Source: Chloroflexota bacterium
GTDB taxonomy: Bacteria; Chloroflexota; UBA11872
Length of the DNA: 46,767 nucleotides
Direction of reading: 5' to 3'
Assembly (NCBI GenBank): GCA_022820025.1
Contig: JAJEGF010000041.1
Location: 1-46,767 of the forward strand
Positions within the stretch are counted from its first letter, which is position 1. The number at the start of each line of letters is the position of its first letter. Of the stretch, positions 24,510 to 33,181 are shown piece after piece. Position numbers and translations under genes: made by a program. The notes below the pieces were generated by a model that saw only the letters and a program-made list of their open reading frames with translations, was not told where the DNA came from and ran no database searches.

Positions 24510-25625
24510 TCAATCATCATCGGCTGGCAAGCGGCCAATCCCAACATCTGTCGGCGCCGCCCATCGTCGAAGACTGTCCGAAGCCTCCAACCCCGCGTCC
24601 TGGCCGCTGGCGAACGCGCTCGCGATCAGGTTTCGCTCGCCCGCCACGATGTCGCCCGCCGCCCACATGCCCGGAATCGGCTCGCCCGACGAATCCAGCA
24701 CTTCGTGATCGTCGCTGCACCGAAGCAACCCATCGTCGGAGTGCGCCACGTCGAACCGGTGCAAAAACTCGTCGTTGGCCTTCAGCCCCTCGTCCACGAA
24801 GAACCCGTCGAAATACAGTTCCCTCCCGTCCGCCATCCGGAACCCCAGCAGGTTTAGCCCCTGCCCGATGTGCGCCTCGATCTTTCCTTCGTCCAGTTCC
24901 GTGCCCCGCTCACGCAGCGCCGCCAGCACGGGCGGCGACATCCCATGCGGCCGACCGTTCGTCAGCACCGTAATCCGGTCCGTAAAGTCCTGCGCCCCCT
25001 GCACCACGTCAAAGATGTAGTCGCCCACCCCTACGATCGCCAGGTGCTCGTCCACATGCAGGTGACCGTCGCAGCGAATGCACAGGTGCCAGCCGCGACT
25101 GTTTCCCGCGTACCTGTAGACCATCTGGTACTTGCGATACATCCGAGCCGCCGAGTCGTTCGTCTCAATATCTGGCCACCCGTCCTCGAATCCGCTGGCC
25201 ACCACCACCGTCCGACCCACCGCCGTCGTCGTCGTCCCCACCTGGCGGCCCCGCGACAGCGGCTCGGTCGCGTACGTCAACTGGAATGACCCGTTGTCCA
25301 ACCGCTCCAGGTCCAACGCGAACCCGTCTGCCCGCCGGATACCGGCCAGGCGTTCCTCGCCGCCGCGCTCGATCGAGCGTACCGGCTGCGCTTCCGTCCA
25401 CTCCCGCAGCGCCTTCGCGAACTGCCCCCCGGTAATCCCTGCAAACACCGGCGCGTCTTCGATCTTCACCGTCTTCGACCAGAAGGCCCGTCCCCGCCGG
25501 CGGCTCACCTTGCTCGCGTCCAGCAGCAGCACGTGCCGCATCTGGTGCGCGGCGCTCACCGCCGCCTGCGTGCCCCCGGGACCGGCGCCAATCACGAGAA
25601 CATCAAACACCTCGCTCATCGCCAT
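24510..25625 (-). CDS. Thioredoxin-reductase-like flavoprotein with CxxC
   Basis: The 371-residue protein is an FAD-dependent pyridine-nucleotide-type disulfide oxidoreductase. The FAD motif is VLVIGAGPGGTQAA. A redox-active pair, Cys182 and Cys185, lies in HLCIRCDGHL, in the place and with the following Asp-Gly of thioredoxin reductase (CATCDG). The C-terminal FAD segment is IPGMWAAGDIVAGERNLIASAFASGQDAG. The second Rossmann domain (HLAIVGVGDYIFDVV) lacks a clear HRRxxxR motif used for NADPH, so the electron donor may differ. Candidate roles are a ferredoxin- or flavin-linked thiol reductase, or an oxidase. It begins 25 bases after the stop of the Gfo/Idh/MocA gene and is likely transcribed with it. 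Confidence 0.78.
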   Translation of the reverse strand: MAMSEVFDVLVIGAGPGGTQAAVSAAHQMRHVLLLDASKVSRRRGRAFWSKTVKIEDAPVFAGITGGQFAKALREWTEAQPVRSIERGGEERLAGIRRADGFALDLERLDNGSFQLTYATEPLSRGRQVGTTTTAVGRTVVVASGFEDGWPDIETNDSAARMYRKYQMVYRYAGNSRGWHLCIRCDGHLHVDEHLAIVGVGDYIFDVVQGAQDFTDRITVLTNGRPHGMSPPVLAALRERGTELDEGKIEAHIGQGLNLLGFRMADGRELYFDGFFVDEGLKANDEFLHRFDVAHSDDGLLRCSDDHEVLDSSGEPIPGMWAAGDIVAGERNLIASAFASGQDAGLEASDSLRRWAAPTDVGIGRLPADDD

Positions 25626-25650
25626 CGTCCGTCTCGTGCAGCGCCTTGCT

Positions 25651-26649
25651 TCAGGTCGCTGGCTTGGGCGCCCACTCCTCAGCTCCCGTGATCTCGTCGA
25701 TCATTTTCATCGTACGCACGGCGTCGTCTAGCGTTGGTGCCGGAAACGACACAGGCTCGCCCGTCTTTACGGCTCGCAGAAACGCCCTCGACTCGCCCGG
25801 AAACCCCGGCTTCAGCCGCCGGTCGAGCCCCGTCAGATCAAACCGAACTGCCTCGCGTCCCCGCACTTCCAGGACGCACGAACTTAGTCCGCTGCGTGAC
25901 GTCAGGACCGCATTTCTCGTGCGGGCCTCGTAGAAGTGGCCGGTGCCCTTCGGCCCAAACTGATCAGATACCGCCCGTCCCACCGCGCCCGACTCGTATT
26001 CGAGCAGCGCGCTGAAGCTATCGGGCTTCGGCAGTCCACGTTGCCGCACCAGCGAAGTCACGCTGGCCACGTCACCGCCGAGGTACCGCAGCAGGTCCAG
26101 CGCGTGAATGCTGTTCGCGTATGCCCAACGTGCCGCGACTTCCGGTGGAAACTTCGAACCCTCCCAGTGAGGTGCGGCGACTTCGTCGGCGTGCACCGTC
26201 ACCGAGACAATGTCGCCCGTATTCAGCAGCGCTTCGCGACCTGCCTGCAGGCACGTATAGAAGCGACGATTGAGTCCCACCATCGCCGTGGTTCCGGTCT
26301 CCCGGACCGACTCCGCCAATCGCTCCGTATCAGACGAGTACAACCCCGGCGGTTTCTCCAAGAACGTCGGGATGCCTGCTTGGATAAACCGGTCCGCCAC
26401 CGCGGCCACCGCCAGCACGCTCACCAGCACGTACACCGCGTCAAACTCACCCCAGGCCTGCAGGTCGTCCACGCTCGTAAACGTCGGCTCAATGCCGAAC
26501 CGTCGCGATGTCTCGTCCAGCGCCTGCGCATCGATATCGCACAGCGCGGCCACCTCCGCCTCTGGCAGCGCCTGCAACACCGGAAGATGCTGGCCTGCGA
26601 TGTTCTTCGTACCGATCACGGCGCAACGAACGGGATTTGGCGCGGACAT
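25651..26649 (-). CDS. Gfo/Idh/MocA family oxidoreductase
   Basis: This NAD(P)-dependent oxidoreductase of 332 residues acts on sugars or cyclitols in the characterised members. The N-terminal Rossmann domain begins RCAVIGTKNIAGQHLPVLQ and continues VAALCDIDAQAL. The catalytic lysine motif is FLEKPPGLYSS, and the C-terminal alpha/beta domain opens with TAMVGLNRRFYTC. A His-containing helix (ANSIHALDLLRYLGGDV) corresponds to the family's active-site HxxxD. The glycine pattern GTKNIAG departs from the usual GxGxxG. It is divergent from the acetyltransferase gene across 60 bases and is followed by the thioredoxin-reductase-like gene. The substrate is unknown. Confidence 0.88.
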   Translation of the reverse strand: MSAPNPVRCAVIGTKNIAGQHLPVLQALPEAEVAALCDIDAQALDETSRRFGIEPTFTSVDDLQAWGEFDAVYVLVSVLAVAAVADRFIQAGIPTFLEKPPGLYSSDTERLAESVRETGTTAMVGLNRRFYTCLQAGREALLNTGDIVSVTVHADEVAAPHWEGSKFPPEVAARWAYANSIHALDLLRYLGGDVASVTSLVRQRGLPKPDSFSALLEYESGAVGRAVSDQFGPKGTGHFYEARTRNAVLTSRSGLSSCVLEVRGREAVRFDLTGLDRRLKPGFPGESRAFLRAVKTGEPVSFPAPTLDDAVRTMKMIDEITGAEEWAPKPAT

Positions 26650-26709
26650 GGCAGCCTCCTCAGACCCGGAGTCGTATCCTCGCAGGTCTTCAGTATCTAA
26701 CGGTCACGC

Positions 26710-27561
26710 ATGGTCCTCACCCGCGACCGACTCGCCGCCGACCTGCGCCGCCTCGGCGTGCAGGCTGGCGACCTCCTCATGATTCACAGTTCCCTCCGCA
26801 GCCTCGGCTTCGTCGTGGGTGGCGCAGCCACGGTCGTCGACGCCCTCCTCGACGTCCTGGGGCCCACGGGCACCCTCGTCGGCCCGTCCTTCAACTTCGA
26901 AACCGCTCTCGACCCCGACTTCGTCTTTGACCCGTGCAACACCCCGTCTGACATGGGAGCCATCGCCGACGAAATCCGCCGCCGCGCCGGCAATCAGCGC
27001 AGCCGTCACCTCACGCACAGCCTCAGCGCCATTGGTCCCCACGCCGAGACCATCGTCACCGCCGGCGGCCCCACCGCCTGGGCTGCCGATGATCCGCTCG
27101 GCACGATCTTCAAGCTCGGCGGACGTTTCCTGCTGCTCGGCGTCACCTACCAGACGTTTACCGCCTGCCACGTCCTCGAGGTGGCTTTCCGGCCCCATCG
27201 CCGCACGCTCGACACCCTGCGCCGCCGGCTCCGCCGGCCCAATGGCAGCCTCGTAGCCTTCGAGAACACCGTCTATTTGCGCGACGTCAACTATCCCGGC
27301 TACGACTTCAACCGAGTCGGCCAGGCAATGGAAGACGCTGGCATCACCGCCGTCGCGCCGGTCGGCAACGCCATCGCCCGACTCATCGCCGCCCAACCCT
27401 TGCGCGACTTCGCGACCCCCCGCATCCGGCGCGATCCCGACTACCTCCTGCAGCAGGGCTCCGCGGTAACCTCGCTCAGCCGGGGCATCTCGGTCACCCT
27501 TCCCGGTGGCGTCCTCGCTGTCGTCGATCCAGAGGCAATCTATTGGCCCGCCCGCCGCTGA
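26710..27561 (+). CDS. AAC(3)-family acetyltransferase
   Basis: The 283-residue protein has the fold of aminoglycoside 3-N-acetyltransferases (Antibiotic_NAT family), which use acetyl-CoA. Diagnostic segments are LLMIHSSLRSLGFVVGGA at the start, GTLVGPSFNFET, PSDMGAIADEIRRRAGNQRS, then THSLSAIGPHAE with the catalytic-type His, and GGRFLLLGVTYQTFTACHVLE. Many chromosomal members in non-pathogenic bacteria acetylate other amines, so antibiotic resistance should not be assumed. The residue before the family's HxxS differs (LTHSLS rather than xHPxxS). The ATG at 26710 lies 60 bases from the divergent Gfo/Idh/MocA gene. The small lipoprotein follows 66 bases downstream. Confidence 0.87.
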   Translation: MVLTRDRLAADLRRLGVQAGDLLMIHSSLRSLGFVVGGAATVVDALLDVLGPTGTLVGPSFNFETALDPDFVFDPCNTPSDMGAIADEIRRRAGNQRSRHLTHSLSAIGPHAETIVTAGGPTAWAADDPLGTIFKLGGRFLLLGVTYQTFTACHVLEVAFRPHRRTLDTLRRRLRRPNGSLVAFENTVYLRDVNYPGYDFNRVGQAMEDAGITAVAPVGNAIARLIAAQPLRDFATPRIRRDPDYLLQQGSAVTSLSRGISVTLPGGVLAVVDPEAIYWPARR

Positions 27562-27627
27562 CTCGCACGCCGCGGGTCGCCGTTTATGCTTAAGCGGTGA
27601 GACGGCAGTTGCCATACGGAGTCCGAC

Positions 27628-27795
27628 ATGCGTAGTGACACGACGTTAAACCGTGCACGCACGCCGCGTCTCAACCGCCGCCGCCTTCTGTTGAGCGGAG
27701 TCGTGGCCGCCGCGGCCCTCAGCCTCATGGCGGCCTGCGGCGATCAGGAAGTCGAGCACGGCAAGTTCAAGCTCCGCAGCGGGGCCAGTTGGTAA
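27628..27795 (+). CDS. Tiny lipoprotein with Tat-like signal
   Basis: This 55-residue frame has a convincing export signal: an Arg-rich n-region (LNRRRLLLSG), a hydrophobic core, and a lipobox LMAAC with Cys37. The predicted mature part is only CGDQEVEHGKFKLRSGASW. Triacylated peptides this short are rarely annotated. The Val/Glu-linked lipoproteins and the mini-lipoprotein array further right use the same signal style. I know no family for it. The lipobox and the downstream orphan binding-protein gene argue that it is expressed, but expression is unproven. The nearest ribosome-like site is GGAG 8 bases upstream (gccatacGGAGtccgacATG). Confidence 0.6.
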   Translation: MRSDTTLNRARTPRLNRRRLLLSGVVAAAALSLMAACGDQEVEHGKFKLRSGASW

Positions 27796-28055
27796 CCCGA
27801 CCAGCCTGACCGTCCGTAGGGATGGTCCATCGCCAAACGGTGGTGCATCGAAAGCCTGCGTAGCGATCGAGATCGGCTGATTGACCGTCGTTGGTGTGGC
27901 CACGTATTCAACGCGTCTCAGCTGCTCATCCGCCGGCTCGACGCAGCCTTGAGTTGAGGCCGAGCCAGTTCAAGGTTTCCGTAAGCTGCGCGCACGCGCT
28001 AATATCTGGTTGGCTGAGCCGAGGGCCCGGGGTCCTACGGGACGCAGGAGGGGAT

Positions 28056-29525
28056 ATGCGAAATCTGACACGTCGAGAAATGCTTCGAGTTGGGAGCGCG
28101 GGCGCTCTTGGGGCCGCTGGCGTTGCGCTCCTGGCGGCCTGTGGCGAAGGCGAAGTCGTAGAAGTCGTCAAAGTCGTCACCCAGGTCAAGCAGGTCGAGA
28201 AGATCGTCGAGAAGGAAGTCCCGGTCACCCGTGAGGAGATCGTTACGGTCGAGGCCCCTGCGCCTGCCGCCGGGCCGGTCAGCGTTCGCTTCGCCACGGA
28301 CCACACGTCCGGCCCACGTGGCAACGCCATGAAGTGGGGCATGGAGCAATTCTCGCGCCAGTACCCCAACATCCCGGTCAAGATCGACGTCATCGGTGGT
28401 GACTATTTCGACTCGGTCAACCTCCAGTTGGCCGCCGGCAGCATGGCCGAGGCCATCCTCTTCGAAGGCAACCTCTTCCAGGCCCACTACGCCGCCGGTT
28501 TCTTCCCGGACATCACCGACCTTGTCGGCAAGCTCGGCTTCTCGTTGGACGACTACTGGGTTCTTCCCACTGGCTGGCTCCCGTGGGAGGGCGCCCTCTA
28601 CCAGGCCAACGGCCGACTTCACGGCCTGCCCTTCCAGGGCGGCATGAATGGCATCGTCTACAACGTCGACCTGTTCGAGTCCAACGGTGTTGACCAGCCC
28701 GCCGAGGACTGGACGTGGGACGACGCCCTTGAGGCCTCGCGCGCGTTGACCGACACCGACGACGACCAGTACGGCATCTGGGCGCCAACCAGCGACCAGT
28801 TCGGCTGGGGGCCAATGGTCTGGTCCAACGGCGTCGAATACTGGTTCAACGAGCAAGGCGAGTCCCAGTTCGACTCAACCGGCGCTATCGAAGCCCTCAC
28901 CTGGGCCCACGGCACCATGCACACCGAAGGCGTGGCGTTTACCCAGGAGGTGCGGCAGCGCGTGGCCGGTGAGTTCGGCGACCCGTTCTCTGCTGGCAAG
29001 GTCGGCATTTGGCCCGGCGGCCGCGTGTACAGCACCGGCTTCGGCATCCCGCGCATCAAGGACCGCTTTACCTGGTCCGTTGGTCCGATGTACGTGTCGC
29101 CCAAGACTGGGCACACGCGCCACGGCTGGAACGACCAGCCGCACATCGTCACCATCGCGGCCGAGCGTCTGGGCAACCTTGAGCAGACCGTTCAGTTGGT
29201 CACCTACCTCGCCGGTCCGGAATACCAGACCCGCGTCGGCATTGACCGCGGGCACTTCCCGGTCTTCAAGACCGTGGCCGATTCGCCCGAGCAGCTCGCG
29301 GCTCCGCCCGAGGGCATGCACTGGCTCAAGACCTACGCCACGACGCCCGAACCGCGCACGCCAGGCTACTTCCCGTACTGGGACGAGTTCCGCGGCGCGC
29401 ACGGTGTCTGGCAGTCCAAACTCTGGGTCAACGAGGTTGGTCCCGAGGAAGCGGCCGTCAACATGGCCAGGGACACCAACGCCGTCATTTCTTCGTACGG
29501 CGACTGGAAGCCGGTCCCGGCCTAG
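28056..29525 (+). CDS. Extracellular solute-binding lipoprotein (family 1), Tat signal
   Basis: The 489-residue binding protein of an ABC importer is probably exported by Tat (NLTRREMLRVGSAG) and lipidated at Cys29 (LLAACGEG). After the Cys comes a Val/Glu/Lys linker of about 35 residues (VVEVVKVVTQVKQVEKIV and more). The binding domain shows family-1 features: FDSVNLQLAAGSMAEAILFEG, RLHGLPFQGGMNGIVYNVDLFE, DWTWDDALEASRAL and FSAGKVGIWPGG, typical of sugar-binding proteins. The ATG at 28056 has AGGAGG upstream. No permease or ATPase follows; the gene is followed by a terminator, so it is an orphan binding protein in this window. Substrate is probably a carbohydrate or glycoside, by family only. 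Confidence 0.9.
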   Translation: MRNLTRREMLRVGSAGALGAAGVALLAACGEGEVVEVVKVVTQVKQVEKIVEKEVPVTREEIVTVEAPAPAAGPVSVRFATDHTSGPRGNAMKWGMEQFSRQYPNIPVKIDVIGGDYFDSVNLQLAAGSMAEAILFEGNLFQAHYAAGFFPDITDLVGKLGFSLDDYWVLPTGWLPWEGALYQANGRLHGLPFQGGMNGIVYNVDLFESNGVDQPAEDWTWDDALEASRALTDTDDDQYGIWAPTSDQFGWGPMVWSNGVEYWFNEQGESQFDSTGAIEALTWAHGTMHTEGVAFTQEVRQRVAGEFGDPFSAGKVGIWPGGRVYSTGFGIPRIKDRFTWSVGPMYVSPKTGHTRHGWNDQPHIVTIAAERLGNLEQTVQLVTYLAGPEYQTRVGIDRGHFPVFKTVADSPEQLAAPPEGMHWLKTYATTPEPRTPGYFPYWDEFRGAHGVWQSKLWVNEVGPEEAAVNMARDTNAVISSYGDWKPVPA

Positions 29526-29543
29526 TCCACGACCGTTCGCCAC

Positions 29544-29574
29544 AACGGCCCGCCGCCCCAAGCGGCGGGCCGTT
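29544..29574 (+). terminator. Terminator after the orphan solute-binding gene
   Basis: A 13-bp perfect stem (arms 29544-29556 and 29562-29574) with a 5-base loop, core CGGCCCGCCGC, starts 18 bases after the stop codon and ends in a T-rich edge. The remaining 210 bases up to the next convergent gene show no gene or recognisable RNA. Confidence 0.75.
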
Positions 29575-29784
29575 TGGCATTCCTCGACCTATCGGAGCCC
29601 TTCGGAGAGCCCGGTCACGGTCCGGCCTCTTGTCCGCAACCCTCGGGAGCACGACGGATTGTCGCCTAACCTGCTCAAGGTGAGCCGGGCCGGAGACTTC
29701 CGAAGGCAGGTGTGAATCCCCCGAGCTTCAGCACCAACCCCTCGTCCTCATCTTTGTCTTCTGTCACTACGCACTCACTTCAAC

Positions 29785-31485
29785 TCACGGCGTCTTCAGG
29801 TCCACCGCCCCCTCCGCCGCCAGCTCCGCAATCACCGACCCGACGATCGGCCGCAGCGCCGCCGCATCCGTGCGCACGCTGCCGCTGAACCGTTCCGCCA
29901 TCGTCCGCGCCACCTGATCGCCGGTCCGCGTCCCGTCCATCAGGTTCAGTACCGACAACGTCGGCAGCGACATCAGGATTTCCCGCGTGTCCCCGTTCGC
30001 CCCGCCTGGAATCGCCACCCGCGTCACCGGCTGCAACCCCGTCTCCGTCTCCTGCATCCACGCCCGCACATCCGCCCCCGTCACAAAGGCCGGCCGCCCC
30101 GCCAGCGCCTGCTCCGCCGTTACCGCGCTCCCGCGTCGCGCTGCCGGGACAGTTGCACTCGCTACGCGATGTTCAGGAGCGCTGTCCGCCTCAAGTCCCA
30201 ACGCTTCATACGTCACCGCCAGCTGCCCCGGTGTAAATCCGCCCATATAGCGGATTGACTCCTCAGGCGTTTCCCGCGTCAGCCCGGACGAAATGAACAC
30301 AAACGCCTGCCGCAACGACAGATTCTGGCTCGGGTCCACCAGCCGGTGTGCCGTCCAGAACCACGACTCTTGTAGCCGCTGCCCGTGGTACCAGTGATTC
30401 GCCATGTCCACGAAATCATTCGCCTGCTGCAGATACCCCTCCTGATACCAGTCCATCGATAGCCCGGTCAGATCCGGCGCCTCCAGCGACGTCCGAATTG
30501 CCTTCGTCGCCCGCAGCACCCCTTGCAGCGCCAGCGCGATGCCCGAAGCGAGGATCGGATCCACAAAACACGCCGCGTCCCCCACCAGCAGGTAGCCCGG
30601 CCCGTGAAACTGCTTACAAATGAACGACCAGTCCGACACGATGTCGAAATCCCCCGCCCACCGGCCGCCCTCCAGCAGTTCCTCGTATTCCTCGCACGAC
30701 TCGATCTGCCGCTGCCAGTACTTGCGCCGTTCCGTCCGCGTCATTCCCCGAATCCGTTCCGGATCCGTCACCAGCCCGATGCTGCGCAGCCCCCCGGCCA
30801 GCGGGATATGCCACAGCCACCCGTCGTCCACCGCCACCACGTACACATTCCCGGCGTCCGTCGGCTCCATCTCGTCCAGGACGTCCGGCAGCGTCGTCGG
30901 CCCCCCGTGATAGTGACCGAACAGCGCCACGTGGCGCAGATTCTCGTTGTGTTCGCGTAGCCGGAACTGCCGCCCGAGCACCGACCACTGACCTGAAGCG
31001 TCTACGCACATCCGCGCCCGAACCTCGCCCGACTCACCGTCCTCGTTCGTAAACGACAGCCCCGTGGCCCGGCCGTCCGTCATGTGCGCGCGCGTTACCT
31101 GGTGGCCTTCGCGGACGTCCACCCCTTCGTCCCGCGCGTGATCCAGCAGCAGCTTGTCAAACACCTCGCGGTCGCACTGGAACGTGAACGTCCGGTCCTG
31201 CGGCACCTCGGAGAATCGAATCGTCCAGGGGTCCCGTCCGCGACCCCAGATGTACGTCGCCCCGTACTTTTTCGTGAACCCAGCCTTTTCTACCCGTTCC
31301 AGCGCCCCCGTCTTCCCTAGGGCAAACAGCACCCCCGGCAGCATCGACTCGCCCACGTGCGGACGCGGAAATCGTTCCCGTTCAAGCAACGTCACTGTGT
31401 ATCCGCTTTGCCGCAGCAACGTCGCCAGCGAAGACCCGGCCGGCCCCCCGCCGACCACCGCCACATCACACTCAACTGCCCGCAT
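29785..31485 (-). CDS. Flavin-dependent halogenase-like enzyme with C-terminal PqqD-like domain
   Basis: The protein has 566 residues from the ATG at 31485, which has GGGAG upstream. Its main part belongs to the FAD-dependent halogenase / geranylgeranyl-reductase-like group. FAD binding is by DVAVVGGGPAGSSLATLL, with HVGESMLPGVLF after it. The motif WLWHIP (about 223-228) matches the WxWxIP of flavin halogenases. GDAACFVDPILASGIALALQG is the late FAD segment. The final 60 or so residues form an appended domain (LSVLNLMDGTRTGDQVARTM ... VIAELAAEGAV) that resembles PqqD / RiPP-recognition-type winged helices. Halogenation of a carrier-bound or peptide substrate is therefore conceivable, but a monooxygenase or reductase activity remains possible. 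No RiPP precursor is evident next to it. Confidence 0.8.
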   Translation of the reverse strand: MRAVECDVAVVGGGPAGSSLATLLRQSGYTVTLLERERFPRPHVGESMLPGVLFALGKTGALERVEKAGFTKKYGATYIWGRGRDPWTIRFSEVPQDRTFTFQCDREVFDKLLLDHARDEGVDVREGHQVTRAHMTDGRATGLSFTNEDGESGEVRARMCVDASGQWSVLGRQFRLREHNENLRHVALFGHYHGGPTTLPDVLDEMEPTDAGNVYVVAVDDGWLWHIPLAGGLRSIGLVTDPERIRGMTRTERRKYWQRQIESCEEYEELLEGGRWAGDFDIVSDWSFICKQFHGPGYLLVGDAACFVDPILASGIALALQGVLRATKAIRTSLEAPDLTGLSMDWYQEGYLQQANDFVDMANHWYHGQRLQESWFWTAHRLVDPSQNLSLRQAFVFISSGLTRETPEESIRYMGGFTPGQLAVTYEALGLEADSAPEHRVASATVPAARRGSAVTAEQALAGRPAFVTGADVRAWMQETETGLQPVTRVAIPGGANGDTREILMSLPTLSVLNLMDGTRTGDQVARTMAERFSGSVRTDAAALRPIVGSVIAELAAEGAVDLKTP

Positions 31486-32015
31486 CACGCCACTCTCCCT
31501 AACGAACTTCGTCCAGTGTGTCAGATACCCCAACCATTCGTGGTGAGCCTGGCGACCGCGGCAGGACTCCGTCAGCAGCAGACCGTGTCAAACCAGATCC
31601 CAGCTCCGCCACCCGGCCCAACTGGCGGTTTCCCGGTCAACGACGCGTCCGTCCCGGGCTTTCAAGTGCCTTGCCCCATGTGCGGCAGACGTACTTCCGC
31701 CGCTCCCCGCGCTTTGTTGTAGCTGGAACCCGTCGAAGCCAGAGGTACCGCTTCATCCACCTCATACCGAGCACGCGCGTCAGCCGGAGACTTGAAGCGA
31801 ATGAGCGGACAAAGATGCGCCCTTCGGTGAACGACGCGCAGTCACATCGCCAACAGCTACTTTCCCACTCCCAGTCCCAGGAAGCGCCCTGCCGCGTCCG
31901 AAGATGCTCTCAAGAATTCTGGTGCCCTCGCGGATCCCAAGCACGGTCCGTGCGCCGGTCCCCGCACCCACCCACTAGAATGGCCGTCATTCAGCTTTCA
32001 TGGCCGGAGGCCGCC
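31486..32015. other. Non-coding divergent intergenic region
   Basis: This 530-base stretch separates the divergent halogenase-like and threonine aldolase genes. Open frames crossing it have no protein-like content. A TAGAAT box (31976-31981) about 35 bases before the aldolase GTG is a possible -10 element. I see no tRNA, repeat array or strong hairpin. Confidence 0.5.
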
Positions 32016-33071
32016 GTGCCGCCGTATCGCATCGAACTTCGTAGCGACACTCAGACCACGCCCACCGAGGAGATGCGGGCGGCCATGGCCCAAGCCGTGG
32101 TGGGCGATGACCTGGGAGGCGAAGACCCAACCGTCCGCGACCTGGAAGACCTCGCTGCCGAGATCTTCAATAAGGAGTCAGCCTTATTCGTGACCAGCGG
32201 CACGATGGGCAATCTTGTCAGCTTGCTGACGCTGTCACGTCGCGGCGACACACTGCTGGTTGATCCGGAGTCGCACGTGACGCTGGCCGAGGCCGGAGGG
32301 TTCGCAGCCTTGGCCGGCTGTAGTGTGATCCCAATTCAGACGCCCGGTTGGCTAACGCCCGAAGACATCGAGCCGCATATTGGCCCCGTCACGACTCACT
32401 CGCTCAACCCGGCCATCATCTGGACCGAGAACACCCACAATCGACGTGGCGGCGTGGCCTGGGGGCCCGGCGTCATGCACGAACTCGCCGATCTGGCCCA
32501 GCGCCACGGTCTCCGGATACACATCGATGGCGCCCGCATCTTCAACGCCGCCGCGGCACTCGACGTCCCGGTAGCCGACCTGGCCGACGGCGCCGACACC
32601 GTCCAGTTCTGTCTCTCCAAGGGCCTCGGCGCGCCCTTCGGATCGATGATCGTCGGCTCCAGCGACCTGATCGAACGCGCCCGCCGAACCCGCCAACTCG
32701 TCGGCGGGGGCATGCGCCAGGCCGGCGTGATGGCCGCGGCGGGCCTCATCGCCCTTCGCGACAGCCCCGGGCGACTCGCGGAGGATCACCGCCGAGCCAA
32801 ACAGCTTGGCGACGTAATCGACGACCTGCCCGGCCTGCGTCTGGTCTCGCCCGTCTACACCAACCTCATCTTTGTCACGTGGAACCCCGACGTGCTCGAC
32901 CTGGACGTCTTCGTCGATGAGGCCGCCAAGCGCGGCGTCGGTGTCGGCGGGGCACGCGGGGACATGTTCCGCCTGGTCACCCACCATCAGGTCAGCGACG
33001 CAGACATCGACGAGGCAACGGACGTCCTGGCCGCGGCCGCGGACGCCGCGGTGGTCTCGGCTCAGGTCTGA
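32016..33071 (+). CDS. ltaE: Low-specificity L-threonine aldolase
   Basis: This PLP-dependent fold-type I enzyme has 351 residues and cleaves threonine or allo-threonine to glycine and acetaldehyde. The opening IELRSDTQTTPTEEM is the family hallmark. VGDDLGGEDPTV, FVTSGTMGNLVSLL, HIDGARIFNAA (Asp171) and the PLP-lysine motif LSKGLGAPFGS (Lys202) follow in order. The GTG at 32016 is favoured over an in-frame ATG at 31980 because GGAGG lies 5 bases upstream of it and the ATG overlaps a possible -10 box. It is a stand-alone gene: the neighbours are a divergent halogenase-like gene and the next solute-binding protein. It could feed glycine and one-carbon metabolism. Confidence 0.92.
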   Translation: MPPYRIELRSDTQTTPTEEMRAAMAQAVVGDDLGGEDPTVRDLEDLAAEIFNKESALFVTSGTMGNLVSLLTLSRRGDTLLVDPESHVTLAEAGGFAALAGCSVIPIQTPGWLTPEDIEPHIGPVTTHSLNPAIIWTENTHNRRGGVAWGPGVMHELADLAQRHGLRIHIDGARIFNAAAALDVPVADLADGADTVQFCLSKGLGAPFGSMIVGSSDLIERARRTRQLVGGGMRQAGVMAAAGLIALRDSPGRLAEDHRRAKQLGDVIDDLPGLRLVSPVYTNLIFVTWNPDVLDLDVFVDEAAKRGVGVGGARGDMFRLVTHHQVSDADIDEATDVLAAAADAAVVSAQV

Positions 33072-33181
33072 TGGTCTGGCGATTGACTTGACACCACCTA
33101 GTACATTCAGGATGGCGGGATGTGGATGGACCGCATGCATAGTCGTTCATCCGGGCGAATCGGTCGTCGAAAGGGGAGTTG

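Noticed and set aside
26710-27561. Antibiotic resistance determinant
   Set aside because: The AAC(3) fold is clear, but environmental members often act on other amines, and no resistance context or mobile element is present.
29600-29720. Possible riboswitch (GGAGACTTCCG and GGTGTGAATCC resemble cobalamin-type elements)
   Set aside because: The flanking genes are convergent, so nothing lies downstream to regulate on either strand, and the full consensus is not present.
31518-32015. N-terminal extension of threonine aldolase
   Set aside because: The added 166 codons are Arg/Ser-rich with no family match; a good ribosome site precedes the GTG at 32016.
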